Assembly (NCBI RefSeq): GCF_026240635.1
Contig: NZ_CP110848.1
Location: 2,501 to 66,500, forward strand
DNA length: 64,000 bases
Source: Trichothermofontia sichuanensis B231
Lineage (GTDB): Bacteria > Cyanobacteriota > Cyanobacteriia > B231
Direction of reading: 5' to 3'
Shown: positions 29,702 to 39,106 of the stretch, in pieces
Numbering within the stretch: the stretch's first letter is position 1
Layout: every line of letters starts with the position of its first letter
Notes under the pieces: generated by a model
Database searches by the model: none
What the model was told of the DNA's origin: nothing
Seen by the model: only the letters and a program-made list of their open reading frames with translations
Position numbers and translations under genes: made by a program

Positions 29702-31408
29702 CTAAATCTCCGTATGGTGGCGGTGGGCGATTTGCCAACTGAGCAAAATCACGGGGAATAACCCCACGAGAATGATTGTCAGGGCGGGGGCTGCGGCTTC
29801 GGCGAGACGTTCATCCGATGCCAGATTGTAGACCCGGACGGCCAGGGTATCGAAATTAAACGGGCGAATAATCAGGGTGGCGGGGAGTTCCTTGATGACA
29901 TCGACGAACACCAGCAAGGCTGCCGTCAACAAGCCGCCCCGCAGGAGGGGGAAATGCACCTGGAGGAGGGTACGCAGAGGGGAATAGCCCAGCGAGCGAG
30001 CGGCATCATCCAGGCTCGGTTTAATTTTGATCAGGCTGGCTTCGATCGTATGCAGGGAAACGGCCAGGAACCGCACCAGATAGGCAAATACCAGGGCAGT
30101 GATCGTGCCACTCAGTAATAATCCGGTGGAGATCCCAAAAACCGATCGCAGGGTGGCCACGATCGCATTATCCAGGCGACCCAGGGGCACTAAAATGCCC
30201 ACCGCAATCACAGAACCGGGCACGGCATAGCCCATTGCGGCCACCGATACTGCCCCCTGCATGAGGGGGTTACCCACGAGCCGCCGCCCGTAGGCCAGGA
30301 TCAGGGCCAAGAGCACGGCCAACAGGGCCGTGACGATCGCCAGGACCAAACTATTGCGGGCAAACACCCAAAACTGACGCTGGCCGAACGACCCCAAGTT
30401 GCCCAGCGTCATCTGGAGTAAGACCGCTGCGGGTAACACAAAGCCCAACAGCACTGGTAGACTGCATACGCCAATCGCCGCCACCGCCCGCAGGCCCTGG
30501 AGTGGGTAGGGGGGCACCGTCGGCGCCTGTCCGCCTTTTTGGTAAAAGCGTCCCTGCTGCCGCGATCGCTGCTCCCACAGGATCAGGGCTAGGATGAATA
30601 GCATCAAAACCGCTGCCAGTTGGGTGGCGGCCACCCGTTCCCCCAGCCCAAACCAGGTCCGGTAGATGCCGGTCGTGAAGGTATCTACCCCAAAATACTG
30701 CACCGTACCGAAGTCATTCAGGGTTTCCATCAGGGCCAGGGCCACTCCCGCTGCGATCGCCGGTCGAGCCAGGGGTAATGCCACGCGTCCAAAACTCTGC
30801 CACGGTCCACAGCCTAGGGTCCGACTGGCTTCGATCGTCGTCAGCGATTGCTCCAGGAAAGCAACCCGTGCCGGAAGATACACATAGGGATACAGCACCA
30901 AAGTCAGCAGTGCGATCGCTCCCCCCAGCGATCGAATATTCGGAAACCAATAGTCGCCATAGCCCCAGCCGGTCCACTGGCGCAGGGCCGTTTGCACCGG
31001 GCCAGCAAAATCGAGCAAATCCGTATAGGTATAGGCCAACAGATATGCGGGGGCAGCAAGGGGCAATACCAGCAGCCATTCTAACCAGCGCGAGGCCGGA
31101 AATCGGCACAGGGTCACCAACCAGGCTGTCCCCACCCCAATCACCAGCACCCCTAGGCCCACCCCCAGCATCAACCAACCGGAGTTAAGGAGATAGCGGG
31201 GCAAAACTGTAGTCGCCAAGTGCTGCCAGATGGTGCGGGAATCGCGGAACAGGCTACTCAGGACAAACAGGACCGGCAGGGCCAAGAGCAGGGCCAACGC
31301 CAAGACCCCGATCGTCCAGGGATCAGCTTGGGGCAATGGGGCGCGATCGGGCCACCCTTTCCGGAGATATTGCAAAAAACTTGTAACTTGACGTGGCAAC
31401 ACGGGCAT
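29702..31408 (-). CDS. ABC transporter permease, ferric-iron type (FutB/FbpB-like)
   Basis: The frame runs up to TTG 31414, but ATG 31408 is likely the start (568 aa). The protein has about 12 membrane segments in two fused permease halves. Each half has an EAA loop that contacts the ATPase: EASRTLGCGPWQSFGRVALP in the first, and EASLIKIKPSLDDAARSLGY in the second. Such two-domain permeases serve iron(III) uptake, and some serve other anions or thiamine. The matching ATPase is divergent at 31738. No substrate-binding gene (futA-like) lies in this window, so the cargo is inferred. Confidence 0.85.
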   Translation of the reverse strand: MPVLPRQVTSFLQYLRKGWPDRAPLPQADPWTIGVLALALLLALPVLFVLSSLFRDSRTIWQHLATTVLPRYLLNSGWLMLGVGLGVLVIGVGTAWLVTLCRFPASRWLEWLLVLPLAAPAYLLAYTYTDLLDFAGPVQTALRQWTGWGYGDYWFPNIRSLGGAIALLTLVLYPYVYLPARVAFLEQSLTTIEASRTLGCGPWQSFGRVALPLARPAIAAGVALALMETLNDFGTVQYFGVDTFTTGIYRTWFGLGERVAATQLAAVLMLFILALILWEQRSRQQGRFYQKGGQAPTVPPYPLQGLRAVAAIGVCSLPVLLGFVLPAAVLLQMTLGNLGSFGQRQFWVFARNSLVLAIVTALLAVLLALILAYGRRLVGNPLMQGAVSVAAMGYAVPGSVIAVGILVPLGRLDNAIVATLRSVFGISTGLLLSGTITALVFAYLVRFLAVSLHTIEASLIKIKPSLDDAARSLGYSPLRTLLQVHFPLLRGGLLTAALLVFVDVIKELPATLIIRPFNFDTLAVRVYNLASDERLAEAAAPALTIILVGLFPVILLSWQIAHRHHTEI

Positions 31409-31428
31409 ACTCAAGGCTAAGAGGACAC

Positions 31429-31471
31429 TTAATCTTTCAGTTAATCTTTTAAGATTAAAGCTTAAGATTAA
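31429..31471. promoter_or_regulatory. Four-copy TTAATCTT/AAGATTAA operator candidate
   Basis: TTAATCTT occurs at 31429-31436 and 31441-31448, and its complement AAGATTAA at 31451-31458 and 31464-31471. The four sites are symmetric about 31450. They begin about 20 bp upstream of the permease start codon, within the divergent region shared with the ATPase. The sequence is not a classical Fur box, so the binding protein is unknown. Confidence 0.55.
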
Positions 31472-31670
31472 AACCCAAGCTTATTGAGAACTAATCTCAC
31501 TAAGTACCTTATGATGATCAAGGGAAGCAGCACAAGCCCATCTGACTCCCCAGATAGCCTCCTCCCAGCCAACGCCCTCGGTCGGCAATCTTGGCTGAGA
31601 GCACTCGGTAGACCCCCCAATGGGCGGTCTGAGTTTTGAGGATGTCGGATGTGAAGTCCCGACTTGAGAT

Positions 31671-31706
31671 CCCGATTTGAAACCCGATTTGAAACCCGAT
31701 TTGAAA
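31671..31706 (+). repeat. Three tandem 12-bp repeats
   Basis: CCCGATTTGAAA is repeated exactly three times at 31671-31682, 31683-31694 and 31695-31706, about 30-45 bp before the ATPase gene. It could be a regulatory iteron or simple slippage. Confidence 0.7.
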
Positions 31707-31737
31707 TTTAACCGTTATTACCGTCATTAGGAACGAT

Positions 31738-32886
31738 TTGATTACCCCTATGGTCCAAGAAACCGCCATCCTGCAACTGAGCAGTGTGACCCGCCAATTT
31801 ACCCCCGATCAACCGGCTGCGGTCGATCAGGTCTCCCTGACGCTCCACCCTGGCGAAATTTTGGGTCTGTTAGGCCCATCTGGTTGTGGGAAGACCACCC
31901 TCCTGCGGCTGATTGCGGGGTTTGAGGTGCCCCAAGCCGGCCAAATTCGCCTGGCGGGGAAAACCGTCGCTGGCCCACAAGCGTGGGTAGCTCCAGAGCA
32001 TCGGGATGTGGGGATGGTGTTTCAGGACTATGCTCTGTTTCCGCACCTGAGCGTGGCTGAAAATGTGGCCTTTGGCCTGCGGCAATGGACTCGTCGCGGA
32101 CGCGCCCGTTACCGTCCCGCTGAAATTCAGCAACGGGTCCGCGAGACCCTGGCCCTAGTGGGGTTAGAGCATTTGGAACGGCGGTATCCCCACACCCTAT
32201 CGGGGGGGCAACAGCAGCGGGTGGCCCTCGCCCGTGCCCTAGCACCCCAACCCCAGTTGATTTTACTCGACGAACCCTTGAGTAACCTGGATGTACAGGT
32301 GCGCCTGCGCCTGCGGCAGGAAGTGCGGGCAATCCTCAAAGCGACAGGTATTGCGGGTGTCTTTGTCACCCATGATCAGGAGGAGGCATTGGCCATTTCC
32401 GATCGCGTGGCGATTATGCAACACGGCCAAATTGAGCAATGTGGCACGCCAGAGGAAATCTATCGCCTGCCGGCTTCCCGCTTTGTGGCGGAATTTGTGA
32501 CCCAGGCTAATTTCCTCAGTGCCCAGCGTCAAGGCCGTGTTTGGCAAACGGAAGCTGGAACCTTTGAAACCCCCGAAGGACTCTCCCCGAATCCCGAAGT
32601 GTGTGCCCAGGCTTGGGCGGAAATCACTGCCGCTGAGTTAATGATCCGTCAGGAGGATTTAAAAATCATTCCCGATGAATCCGGACAGGTCGTGGTGTGC
32701 GATCGTCAATTTTTGGGCCGGGAGCATTGCTATTGTCTGCAAACCCCGTCGGGGAAAAAGCTCTATGCCCGCACGATCGCTGGACCCTTATTACCGGCAG
32801 GAACACGGGTGCGTCTAGCCTGTAATCACAATCAACTACAAATTTTCCCCCTGGCAACTCCTCAGCGAACACTGGCGCTGGCCTAA
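31738..32886 (+). CDS. ABC transporter ATP-binding protein, ferric-iron type (FutC/FbpC-like)
   Basis: The 382-residue ATPase has Walker A GPSGCGKTT, the signature LSGGQQQR, Walker B LILLDEP and switch His in VTHDQEEA. A C-terminal TOBE-like domain of about 120 residues may sense the cargo or a regulator. The frame starts at TTG 31738; ATG 31750 is an alternative. An AGGAA site sits 4 nt before the TTG and 16 nt before the ATG, so the start is unresolved. It energises the permease encoded divergently. Confidence 0.88.
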   Translation: MITPMVQETAILQLSSVTRQFTPDQPAAVDQVSLTLHPGEILGLLGPSGCGKTTLLRLIAGFEVPQAGQIRLAGKTVAGPQAWVAPEHRDVGMVFQDYALFPHLSVAENVAFGLRQWTRRGRARYRPAEIQQRVRETLALVGLEHLERRYPHTLSGGQQQRVALARALAPQPQLILLDEPLSNLDVQVRLRLRQEVRAILKATGIAGVFVTHDQEEALAISDRVAIMQHGQIEQCGTPEEIYRLPASRFVAEFVTQANFLSAQRQGRVWQTEAGTFETPEGLSPNPEVCAQAWAEITAAELMIRQEDLKIIPDESGQVVVCDRQFLGREHCYCLQTPSGKKLYARTIAGPLLPAGTRVRLACNHNQLQIFPLATPQRTLALA

Positions 32887-33159
32887 ATTTAGGTACAAGA
32901 GACTTAGGAGGGAGGATAGAGAAGTAAGAAGTGCCGGCAACTGAGCGACTCTCTCCGTTCTCTTTCCTCACTCCTCACCCCCCACACGAGGGGCAAAGAT
33001 TTGTCAGTCAACCAGACATCTACCCCTTTCTTTACGAATTAATGGTGCAATCCTGATGCGGACTGGCCTCTTTTTAGGCAGTAGCCTAAAAAGAATGACA
33101 TCGGCATTATTCCTGAAATTTAGGCCTATGGAATCTGGCCATTAGCGACCTAGTAGTTG
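32887..33159. other. Left part of the long spacer before nifJ
   Basis: No gene is visible. It contains a possible hairpin, GGCCTCTTTTTAGGC followed by GCCTAAAAAGAATG, near 33064-33097. This may end the ATPase transcript. Confidence 0.4.
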
Positions 33160-33323
33160 GGTGCATCTCACTTGTGCGACCCTAACCCTAACCCTCTCCC
33201 AGCACTGGAGAGGGATTTAGGGTGAGGGTTTCCTTCTCCCCATCCCCCCGCAAACGGCGGGTTAGGGGGCTGGGAGAAGGGGTTGGGGGATGAGGGCCGC
33301 ATATTGCCCAACTGAGATGCTCG
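33160..33323. mobile_element. 164-bp MITE-like element with 10-bp target duplication
   Basis: The segment is flanked by exact 10-bp direct repeats CTAGTAGTTG (33150-33159 and 33324-33333). Its ends, GGTGCATCTCACTTGTGC and the complement of GCCCAACTGAGATGCTCG, match at 14 of 18 positions. The interior holds CCCTCTCCC/GGAGAGGG and CCTTCTCCCC/GGGAGAAGGGG hairpins like those of the other dispersed repeats. No reading frame is carried, so it would need a transposase in trans. Confidence 0.75.
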
Positions 33324-33333
33324 CTAGTAGTTG

Positions 33334-34159
33334 AGAGTAAAAGGCAGACATTACCCCCACCTCAAAAAGCTCAAAAATGCTGTTCTAAACAGATTTGATT
33401 TTAGCGAGCAAGTACCCAGGAGTACCGGGGAAAAGATACTCCACCTTACGTCCACCTTACGTCCACCTTACGTCCAACTGTTTAGCTATCAAACAGCCTA
33501 GCGGCTTCCGTCGCTTACCTATTCCTCTTGACTGTGAATCCAGTTTGCATAAACTTGATTATATTTTTGTAAATCCTTGTTAAGAGTATTCATTGTTTTT
33601 CTCCTTGTCGCCGGGAATACAGAACGGGACAGGTGTTAAGAAAAACTGAGGTTTTGCCCCATTATCAATCTTGTCCTTGATGATCAATACCGTGGGATAT
33701 TGAATGGGGATTTGTGTAGAGAAAAATCATCGTAAAGCTTAACAAGTCAGGAACGAGACTTGTAAGGTTTTCTTAATAAACTAGGTCTGGGAATTAGATC
33801 TGAGAAAGCGAGTTCCCGCCAAGACAGGTGCAGAGATGGCGGTCAGGCTAATAGCTGGTGCTTGTGCTGCTTGTAGATAGGGGTCTGTCAATCCTGTTTA
33901 AACCTCTTCCCTAGTCTTTAAAGGTCTGTTAGACTCTCCCATTTGGAAGGTCTGTCAGATGCTCTAATCGGACTGATTCTTGATTTTAATTTTAGGCACA
34001 ATTTTAATTTTAGGCACAATGGTGCTGGCTTATGGAATCACTATTTGAACCACGCTTTCCTTTCAGATGTGCTTTTTCCCGATGTGCTTTAGTAAGCGTC
34101 CATCAAAAAGAGTTTTCCCTGAATTTTGACGCCTATCCTCAAGGTTTGAGGTAACGATT
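33334..34159. other. nifJ upstream region with short tandem repeats
   Basis: No gene is supported. It contains three 11-bp tandem copies of TCCACCTTACG (33440-33472) and two exact 18-bp tandem copies of ATTTTAATTTTAGGCACA (33983-34000 and 34001-34018). Several AGGTCTGT(C/T)AG-like motifs occur between 33880 and 33965. It is AT-rich near 33700-34090 and probably holds the nifJ promoter and a long leader. Confidence 0.5.
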
Positions 34160-37100
34160 ATGAGTACGAAAGCTGTAGCCACGATCGATGGGAATGAAGC
34201 GGTTGCCCGTGTCGCCTATCCCTTGAACGAAGTCATTGCGATTTACCCGATTACGCCAGCCTCCCCAATGGGCGAGTGGGCCGATGCTTGGATGTCGGAA
34301 GGCCGCCCCAATTTGTGGGGTACGATTCCCACTGTCGTGGAGATGCAGAGTGAAGGTGGGGCCGCGGGGGCGGTTCACGGTGCCCTGCAAGCGGGAACCT
34401 TAACAACGACGTTTACGGCATCCCAGGGCTTGTTGTTAATGATCCCGAATCTTTACAAAATTGCTGGGGAACTGACCTGTGGTGTGATCCATGTAGCGGC
34501 ACGATCGCTGGCAGCCCAGGCCCTCTCAATTTTTGGCGATCATCAGGATGTGATGGCCGTGCGATCGACGGGGTTTGCCCTGCTCAGTTCTGCCTCGGTT
34601 CAGGAAGCCCACGACTTTGCCCTGATTGCCCAGGCGGCAACGCTGGAAGCACGGGTACCCTTTATCCACTTCTTTGATGGGTTCCGCACCTCCCACGAAG
34701 TGCAAAAGGTGACGCTGCTCGACGATGACGATCTGCGGGCATTGATTCGCGAGGACTTAATCCTGGCCCATCGTTCCCGGGCATTGACGCCCGATCGCCC
34801 GGTGCTGCGTGGGACTGCCCAAAACCCCGATGTCTATTTCCAAGCGCGGGAAACCGTGAATCCTTTCTATGCTGCCTGTCCCGAAATTGTGCAGCGGGTA
34901 ATGGATCAATTTGCCGCCCGGACCGGACGCCAGTATCGCCTCTATGAATACCACGGGGCACCGGATGCAGAGCGGGTAATTATTCTCATGGGGTCGGGTT
35001 GTGAAACGGTCCATGAAACCGTGGATTACCTAAGCGCTCAGGGGGAAAAGGTGGGGGTGCTGAAGGTGCGCCTCTATCGGCCCTGGGATGTTCAAGCGTT
35101 TCTGGCGGCATTGCCTGCGAGTGTACAAGCGATCGCCGTCCTCGATCGCACCAAGGAGCCGGGAGCCAGTGGCGAGCCGCTTTATCTAGATGTGGTCACG
35201 GCCCTGATGGAAGGGTGGACCGGGGCGATGCCCAAGGTCGTAGGCGGACGCTATGGTCTCTCCTCGAAGGAATTCAACCCGGCGATGGTGAAGGCGGTGT
35301 TCGATAACCTGAGTCAGGCGACCCCGAAGAACCACTTTACCGTTGGCATTGAGGATGATGTCAGCCACACCTCCCTAGCCGTTGATCCCCACTTCTCCAC
35401 GGAACCGGAATCCGTTGTCCGGGCGATGTTCTATGGCCTGGGGGCCGATGGTACCGTTGGGGCGAACAAGAACTCGATCAAGATCATCGGCGAAGAAACC
35501 GACAACTACGCCCAGGGCTATTTTGTCTACGACTCGAAGAAATCGGGATCAATCACCGTCTCCCACCTGCGCTTTGGGCCACAACCGATTCGCTCGACCT
35601 ATTTGATTTCCCAGGCGAATTTTATTGGCTGTCACCAGTGGCATTTCCTGGAAAAGCTGGATGTGCTTAAGGAAGCGGTGACCGGCGCCACCTTCCTGCT
35701 CAACAGTCCCTATGGTCCCGATGAGGTTTGGGATCACCTGCCGATCGAAGTTCAGGAGCAAATTATTCGCAAGCAACTCTCGGTTTACGTGATCGATGCC
35801 AACAAGGTGGCTCGCGAGAGTGGCATGGGTGGTCGGATTAACACGATCATGCAGGTGTGTTTCTTTGCCCTAGCTAAGGTGTTGCCCCGTGACGAGGCGA
35901 TCGCCCAAATTAAAAAGGCAATCGAAAAGACCTACGGCAAGAAGGGCACCGAAATTGTCCGGATGAACCTACAGGCCGTCGATAACACCCTGGCCAATCT
36001 CTTTGAAGTCAAAGTCCCCAGCCAGATCACCAGTACCCAGCATCGGCATCCCCCGATTCCGGATACAGCGCCAGCGTTTGTGCGCGAGGTGTTGGGGAAA
36101 ATGGCGGCACGGGAAGGCGATACCTTGCCCGTCAGTGCCCTGCCAGTGGACGGTACCTATCCCACCGGCACGTCGAAGTGGGAAAAACGCAATATCGCCC
36201 AGGAAATCCCGGTTTGGGACCCGGATGTGTGTGTCCAGTGCGGCAAGTGCATAATGGTTTGTCCACATGGTGTGATCCGGGGCAAAGCCTACGACGCGGC
36301 AGCCTTGGCCCAAGCCCCCGCGACTTTTAAGGCGACGGCAGTCAAGGATAAGGAATTTGCCGGTCAGCAGTTTACGATTCAGGTCGCGCCGGAAGATTGC
36401 ACGGGGTGTGGCATCTGCGTCGATGTCTGTCCGGCCAAGAATAAATCCATGCCCTCCCGCAAGGCAATCAACATGGAACCCCAATTACCGCTGCGCGACC
36501 AAGAGCGCCAGAATTGGGACTTCTTCCTGAGCCTGCCCAACCCCGATCGCCGTCATTTGCACCTCGATCGCATTCGGCAACAACAATGGCAGGAACCCCT
36601 CTTTGAATTCTCCGGGGCCTGTGCCGGGTGTGGCGAAACGCCCTACATCAAGCTGGCGACCCAATTGTTTGGCGATCGCATGATTGTCGCCAACGCCACG
36701 GGTTGCTCCTCGATCTATGGGGGCAATTTACCAACCACACCGTGGACCCAAAACGCCGAGGGGCGCGGTCCGGCCTGGTCCAATAGCCTCTTTGAGGACA
36801 ATGCCGAATTTGGATTGGGATTCCGGCTCGCGATCGACAAGCAGGCCCAATTTGCGGGGGAACTGCTGCAACGCTTAGCAGGCCAAATTGGCGATTCCCT
36901 GGTCACAGCGATCCTGAGCAATACCCAGAAGTCGGAAGCAGACATTTGGGAGCAACGGGAACGGGTGGCGCAACTGAAGCAAATCTTGCAAGGGTTGAAC
37001 ACACCGGAAGCCCAACAACTCCTGAACTTGGCCGATTACCTAGTGCGCAAGAGTGTTTGGATTATCGGCGGCGATGGTTGGGCCTACGACATTGGCTATG

Positions 37101-37789
37101 GTGGCTTGGATCACGTCTTGGCTAGTGGCCGTAATGTCAATGTGCTAGTGATGGATACCGAAGTCTACTCCAACACCGGCGGTCAATCCTCCAAGGCCAC
37201 GCCACGGGGAGCCGTTGCCAAGTTCGCCGCTGGGGGTAAGCCCTTACCGAAGAAGGATCTGGGCCTGATTGCCATGACCTACGGCAACATCTACGTCGCC
37301 AGTGTGGCAATGGGGGCACGAGATGAGCACACGCTGCGGGTGTTCCTGGAAGCGGAAGCCTACGACGGTCCCTCCTTGATCATTGCCTATAGCCACTGCA
37401 TCGCCCACGGTATCAACATGACCACCGCCATGAGCCATCAAAAGGATCTGGTGGAAAGCGGGCGCTGGTTGCTCTATCGCTATAACCCCGATCTGCTTAA
37501 AGAAGGCAAGAACCCCTTGCAACTGGATTCGCGGGCACCCAAGCAACCCGTGGCCCAGTCCATGTACAACGAAAACCGCTTTAAGATGCTCACCAAGAGC
37601 AAACCTGCGGATGCCAAGCGGCTGCTTCAGGAAGCCCAGGCGGATGTGAACCTGCGCTGGCAGATGTACCAATACCTGGCGGCGCGGCCAGTGGCAACCA
37701 GTAATGGCAATGGCCACGGTAATGGTCACGCTCCAGCGGCAACGGAGACCTTGGAAAAGGCCGGCTCGTCACCGCCAATGCCGGTCTAG
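34160..37789 (+). CDS. nifJ: Pyruvate:ferredoxin (flavodoxin) oxidoreductase
   Basis: The 1209-residue enzyme is full length. It oxidises pyruvate with CoA to acetyl-CoA, passing electrons to ferredoxin or flavodoxin. It has the N-terminal pyruvate-binding domain (YPITPASPMGEWAD), two 4Fe-4S motifs (CVQCGKCIMVCPHG near residue 691 and CTGCGICVDVCPAKN near 747), and the C-terminal thiamine-diphosphate domain (CAGCGETPYIKL near 819, ATGCSS, and the GDGWAYDIGYGGLDH segment). ATG 34160 follows a GAGG site. The last 30 residues are low complexity (NGNGHGNGH). In cyanobacteria it serves fermentation, nitrogen fixation or photomixotrophic growth. The next gene is its usual neighbour. Confidence 0.97.
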   Translation: MSTKAVATIDGNEAVARVAYPLNEVIAIYPITPASPMGEWADAWMSEGRPNLWGTIPTVVEMQSEGGAAGAVHGALQAGTLTTTFTASQGLLLMIPNLYKIAGELTCGVIHVAARSLAAQALSIFGDHQDVMAVRSTGFALLSSASVQEAHDFALIAQAATLEARVPFIHFFDGFRTSHEVQKVTLLDDDDLRALIREDLILAHRSRALTPDRPVLRGTAQNPDVYFQARETVNPFYAACPEIVQRVMDQFAARTGRQYRLYEYHGAPDAERVIILMGSGCETVHETVDYLSAQGEKVGVLKVRLYRPWDVQAFLAALPASVQAIAVLDRTKEPGASGEPLYLDVVTALMEGWTGAMPKVVGGRYGLSSKEFNPAMVKAVFDNLSQATPKNHFTVGIEDDVSHTSLAVDPHFSTEPESVVRAMFYGLGADGTVGANKNSIKIIGEETDNYAQGYFVYDSKKSGSITVSHLRFGPQPIRSTYLISQANFIGCHQWHFLEKLDVLKEAVTGATFLLNSPYGPDEVWDHLPIEVQEQIIRKQLSVYVIDANKVARESGMGGRINTIMQVCFFALAKVLPRDEAIAQIKKAIEKTYGKKGTEIVRMNLQAVDNTLANLFEVKVPSQITSTQHRHPPIPDTAPAFVREVLGKMAAREGDTLPVSALPVDGTYPTGTSKWEKRNIAQEIPVWDPDVCVQCGKCIMVCPHGVIRGKAYDAAALAQAPATFKATAVKDKEFAGQQFTIQVAPEDCTGCGICVDVCPAKNKSMPSRKAINMEPQLPLRDQERQNWDFFLSLPNPDRRHLHLDRIRQQQWQEPLFEFSGACAGCGETPYIKLATQLFGDRMIVANATGCSSIYGGNLPTTPWTQNAEGRGPAWSNSLFEDNAEFGLGFRLAIDKQAQFAGELLQRLAGQIGDSLVTAILSNTQKSEADIWEQRERVAQLKQILQGLNTPEAQQLLNLADYLVRKSVWIIGGDGWAYDIGYGGLDHVLASGRNVNVLVMDTEVYSNTGGQSSKATPRGAVAKFAAGGKPLPKKDLGLIAMTYGNIYVASVAMGARDEHTLRVFLEAEAYDGPSLIIAYSHCIAHGINMTTAMSHQKDLVESGRWLLYRYNPDLLKEGKNPLQLDSRAPKQPVAQSMYNENRFKMLTKSKPADAKRLLQEAQADVNLRWQMYQYLAARPVATSNGNGHGNGHAPAATETLEKAGSSPPMPV

Positions 37790-37791
37790 TG

Positions 37792-37860
37792 GTAGGGGCG
37801 GGTTTACCCAAAGGTGTCTTTCTGAGCGCGAGGGTCACAATAGCCCGCCCTAACCCATTT
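37792..37860 (+). repeat. GTAGGGGCGGGTTT-type palindromic repeat
   Basis: Directly after nifJ, GGTAGGGGCGGGTTTACCC is followed about 45 bp on by GCCCGCCCTAACCC, an inverted end. A related unit occurs in frame in the chelatase gene near 51077. Confidence 0.5.
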
Positions 37861-37921
37861 CAAACGCTTCACCCGTTCCCCTGGATTTGATTGGTGACTG
37901 ATTGGTGACAAGGAGAACACA

Positions 37922-38968
37922 ATGGTTGATTTAACCACGACCTATTTGGGCCTGAATCTACGATCGCCCCTGGTGCCCTCAGCCGCGGCTCCCCTGACGG
38001 AAGATTTGGACAATATCAAGCGGTTAGAAGATGCAGGGGCAGGCGCAATCGTTTTGCATTCACTGTTCGAGGAGCAGCTATTACGGGAAAAATTTGAACT
38101 ACACCATCACCTGACCTATGGGACTGATAGTTTTGCCGAATCGTTGACCTATTTCCCCGAACCCGAGGAATTCCACGTCGGGCCGGAGCTGTATCTAGAG
38201 CATATTCGCGCGGCTAAGGCAGCCGTTGCAATCCCCATTATTGCCAGTTTGAATGGGTTTTCCCGTGGGGGTTGGGTGGAATATGGCCGGTTGATGGAGG
38301 AAGCCGGAGCCGATGCGATCGAACTCAATGTCTATTATGTCCCTACTAACCCAGATATGCCGGGATCAGTAGTAGAGCAGAATTATATCGACATTTTGCG
38401 AGAGGTGAAGGCTGAGGTGAGCATCCCGGTTGCCATTAAGCTCAGTCCCTATTTCAGCAATATGGCGAATATGGCCAAACGCCTGGATGAAGCTGGGGCA
38501 AATGCACTCGTATTATTCAACCGGTTCTACCAGCCGGATATTGATATTGACAATCTGGAAGTCTATCCGCACTTGCTCCTGAGTTCGCCCCAGGATATGC
38601 GCTTACCCATGCGTTGGATTGCGATTCTCTATGGCCGCATTCGTCCAGATTTGGCTGCAACCAGTGGCGTGCAAAAAGGCCATGATGCCATCAAGTTACT
38701 GATGGCGGGGGCGAAGATTACCCAGATCTGTTCTGTGCTGTTGCGGCATGGAATTCCCCACCTACAAGTGTTGGAGCAAGAAATGCGTCATTGGATGGAG
38801 GAGAATGAATACGAATCAGTCCGGCAAATGCAGGGCAGTATGAGCCAGATCAATTGCCCGGATGAAAGTGCGTTTGAGCGGGCACAGTATATGAAGGCGA
38901 TCCAAACCTATCATCCCCACTGGGAAAATTCGTTGGTAAATCTCATGGCCCCCTCGATAACAACCTAG
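37922..38968 (+). CDS. Dihydroorotate dehydrogenase-like flavoprotein
   Basis: The 348-residue TIM-barrel protein starts VDLTTTYLGLNLRSPLVPSA and has the FMN-binding barrel pattern (IKLSPYFSN, ALVLFNRFYQ). AGGAG lies 6 nt before the ATG. Although related to PyrD, this subfamily usually sits next to nifJ in cyanobacteria and is probably not the pyrimidine enzyme. A redox role with NifJ is inferred from context. The 130-bp gap and same strand suggest co-transcription. Confidence 0.85.
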   Translation: MVDLTTTYLGLNLRSPLVPSAAAPLTEDLDNIKRLEDAGAGAIVLHSLFEEQLLREKFELHHHLTYGTDSFAESLTYFPEPEEFHVGPELYLEHIRAAKAAVAIPIIASLNGFSRGGWVEYGRLMEEAGADAIELNVYYVPTNPDMPGSVVEQNYIDILREVKAEVSIPVAIKLSPYFSNMANMAKRLDEAGANALVLFNRFYQPDIDIDNLEVYPHLLLSSPQDMRLPMRWIAILYGRIRPDLAATSGVQKGHDAIKLLMAGAKITQICSVLLRHGIPHLQVLEQEMRHWMEENEYESVRQMQGSMSQINCPDESAFERAQYMKAIQTYHPHWENSLVNLMAPSITT

Positions 38969-39106
38969 GGAGAACGGGAGGCGATCGCTAATCGCTGCAA
39001 ACACGGTCAGATCAGTGTGGGGCACAAACGGCACAATAGAAGGGGGAGATATCCAGGGTGTCCCCTGGCAAGACCCGCCCTCCCCAGTTGTTTTCCCCAG
39101 GATCGT

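Noticed and set aside
33160-33323. Possible CRISPR or short-repeat array
   Set aside because: The repeats are palindromic hairpin arms inside one element, without regular spacers.
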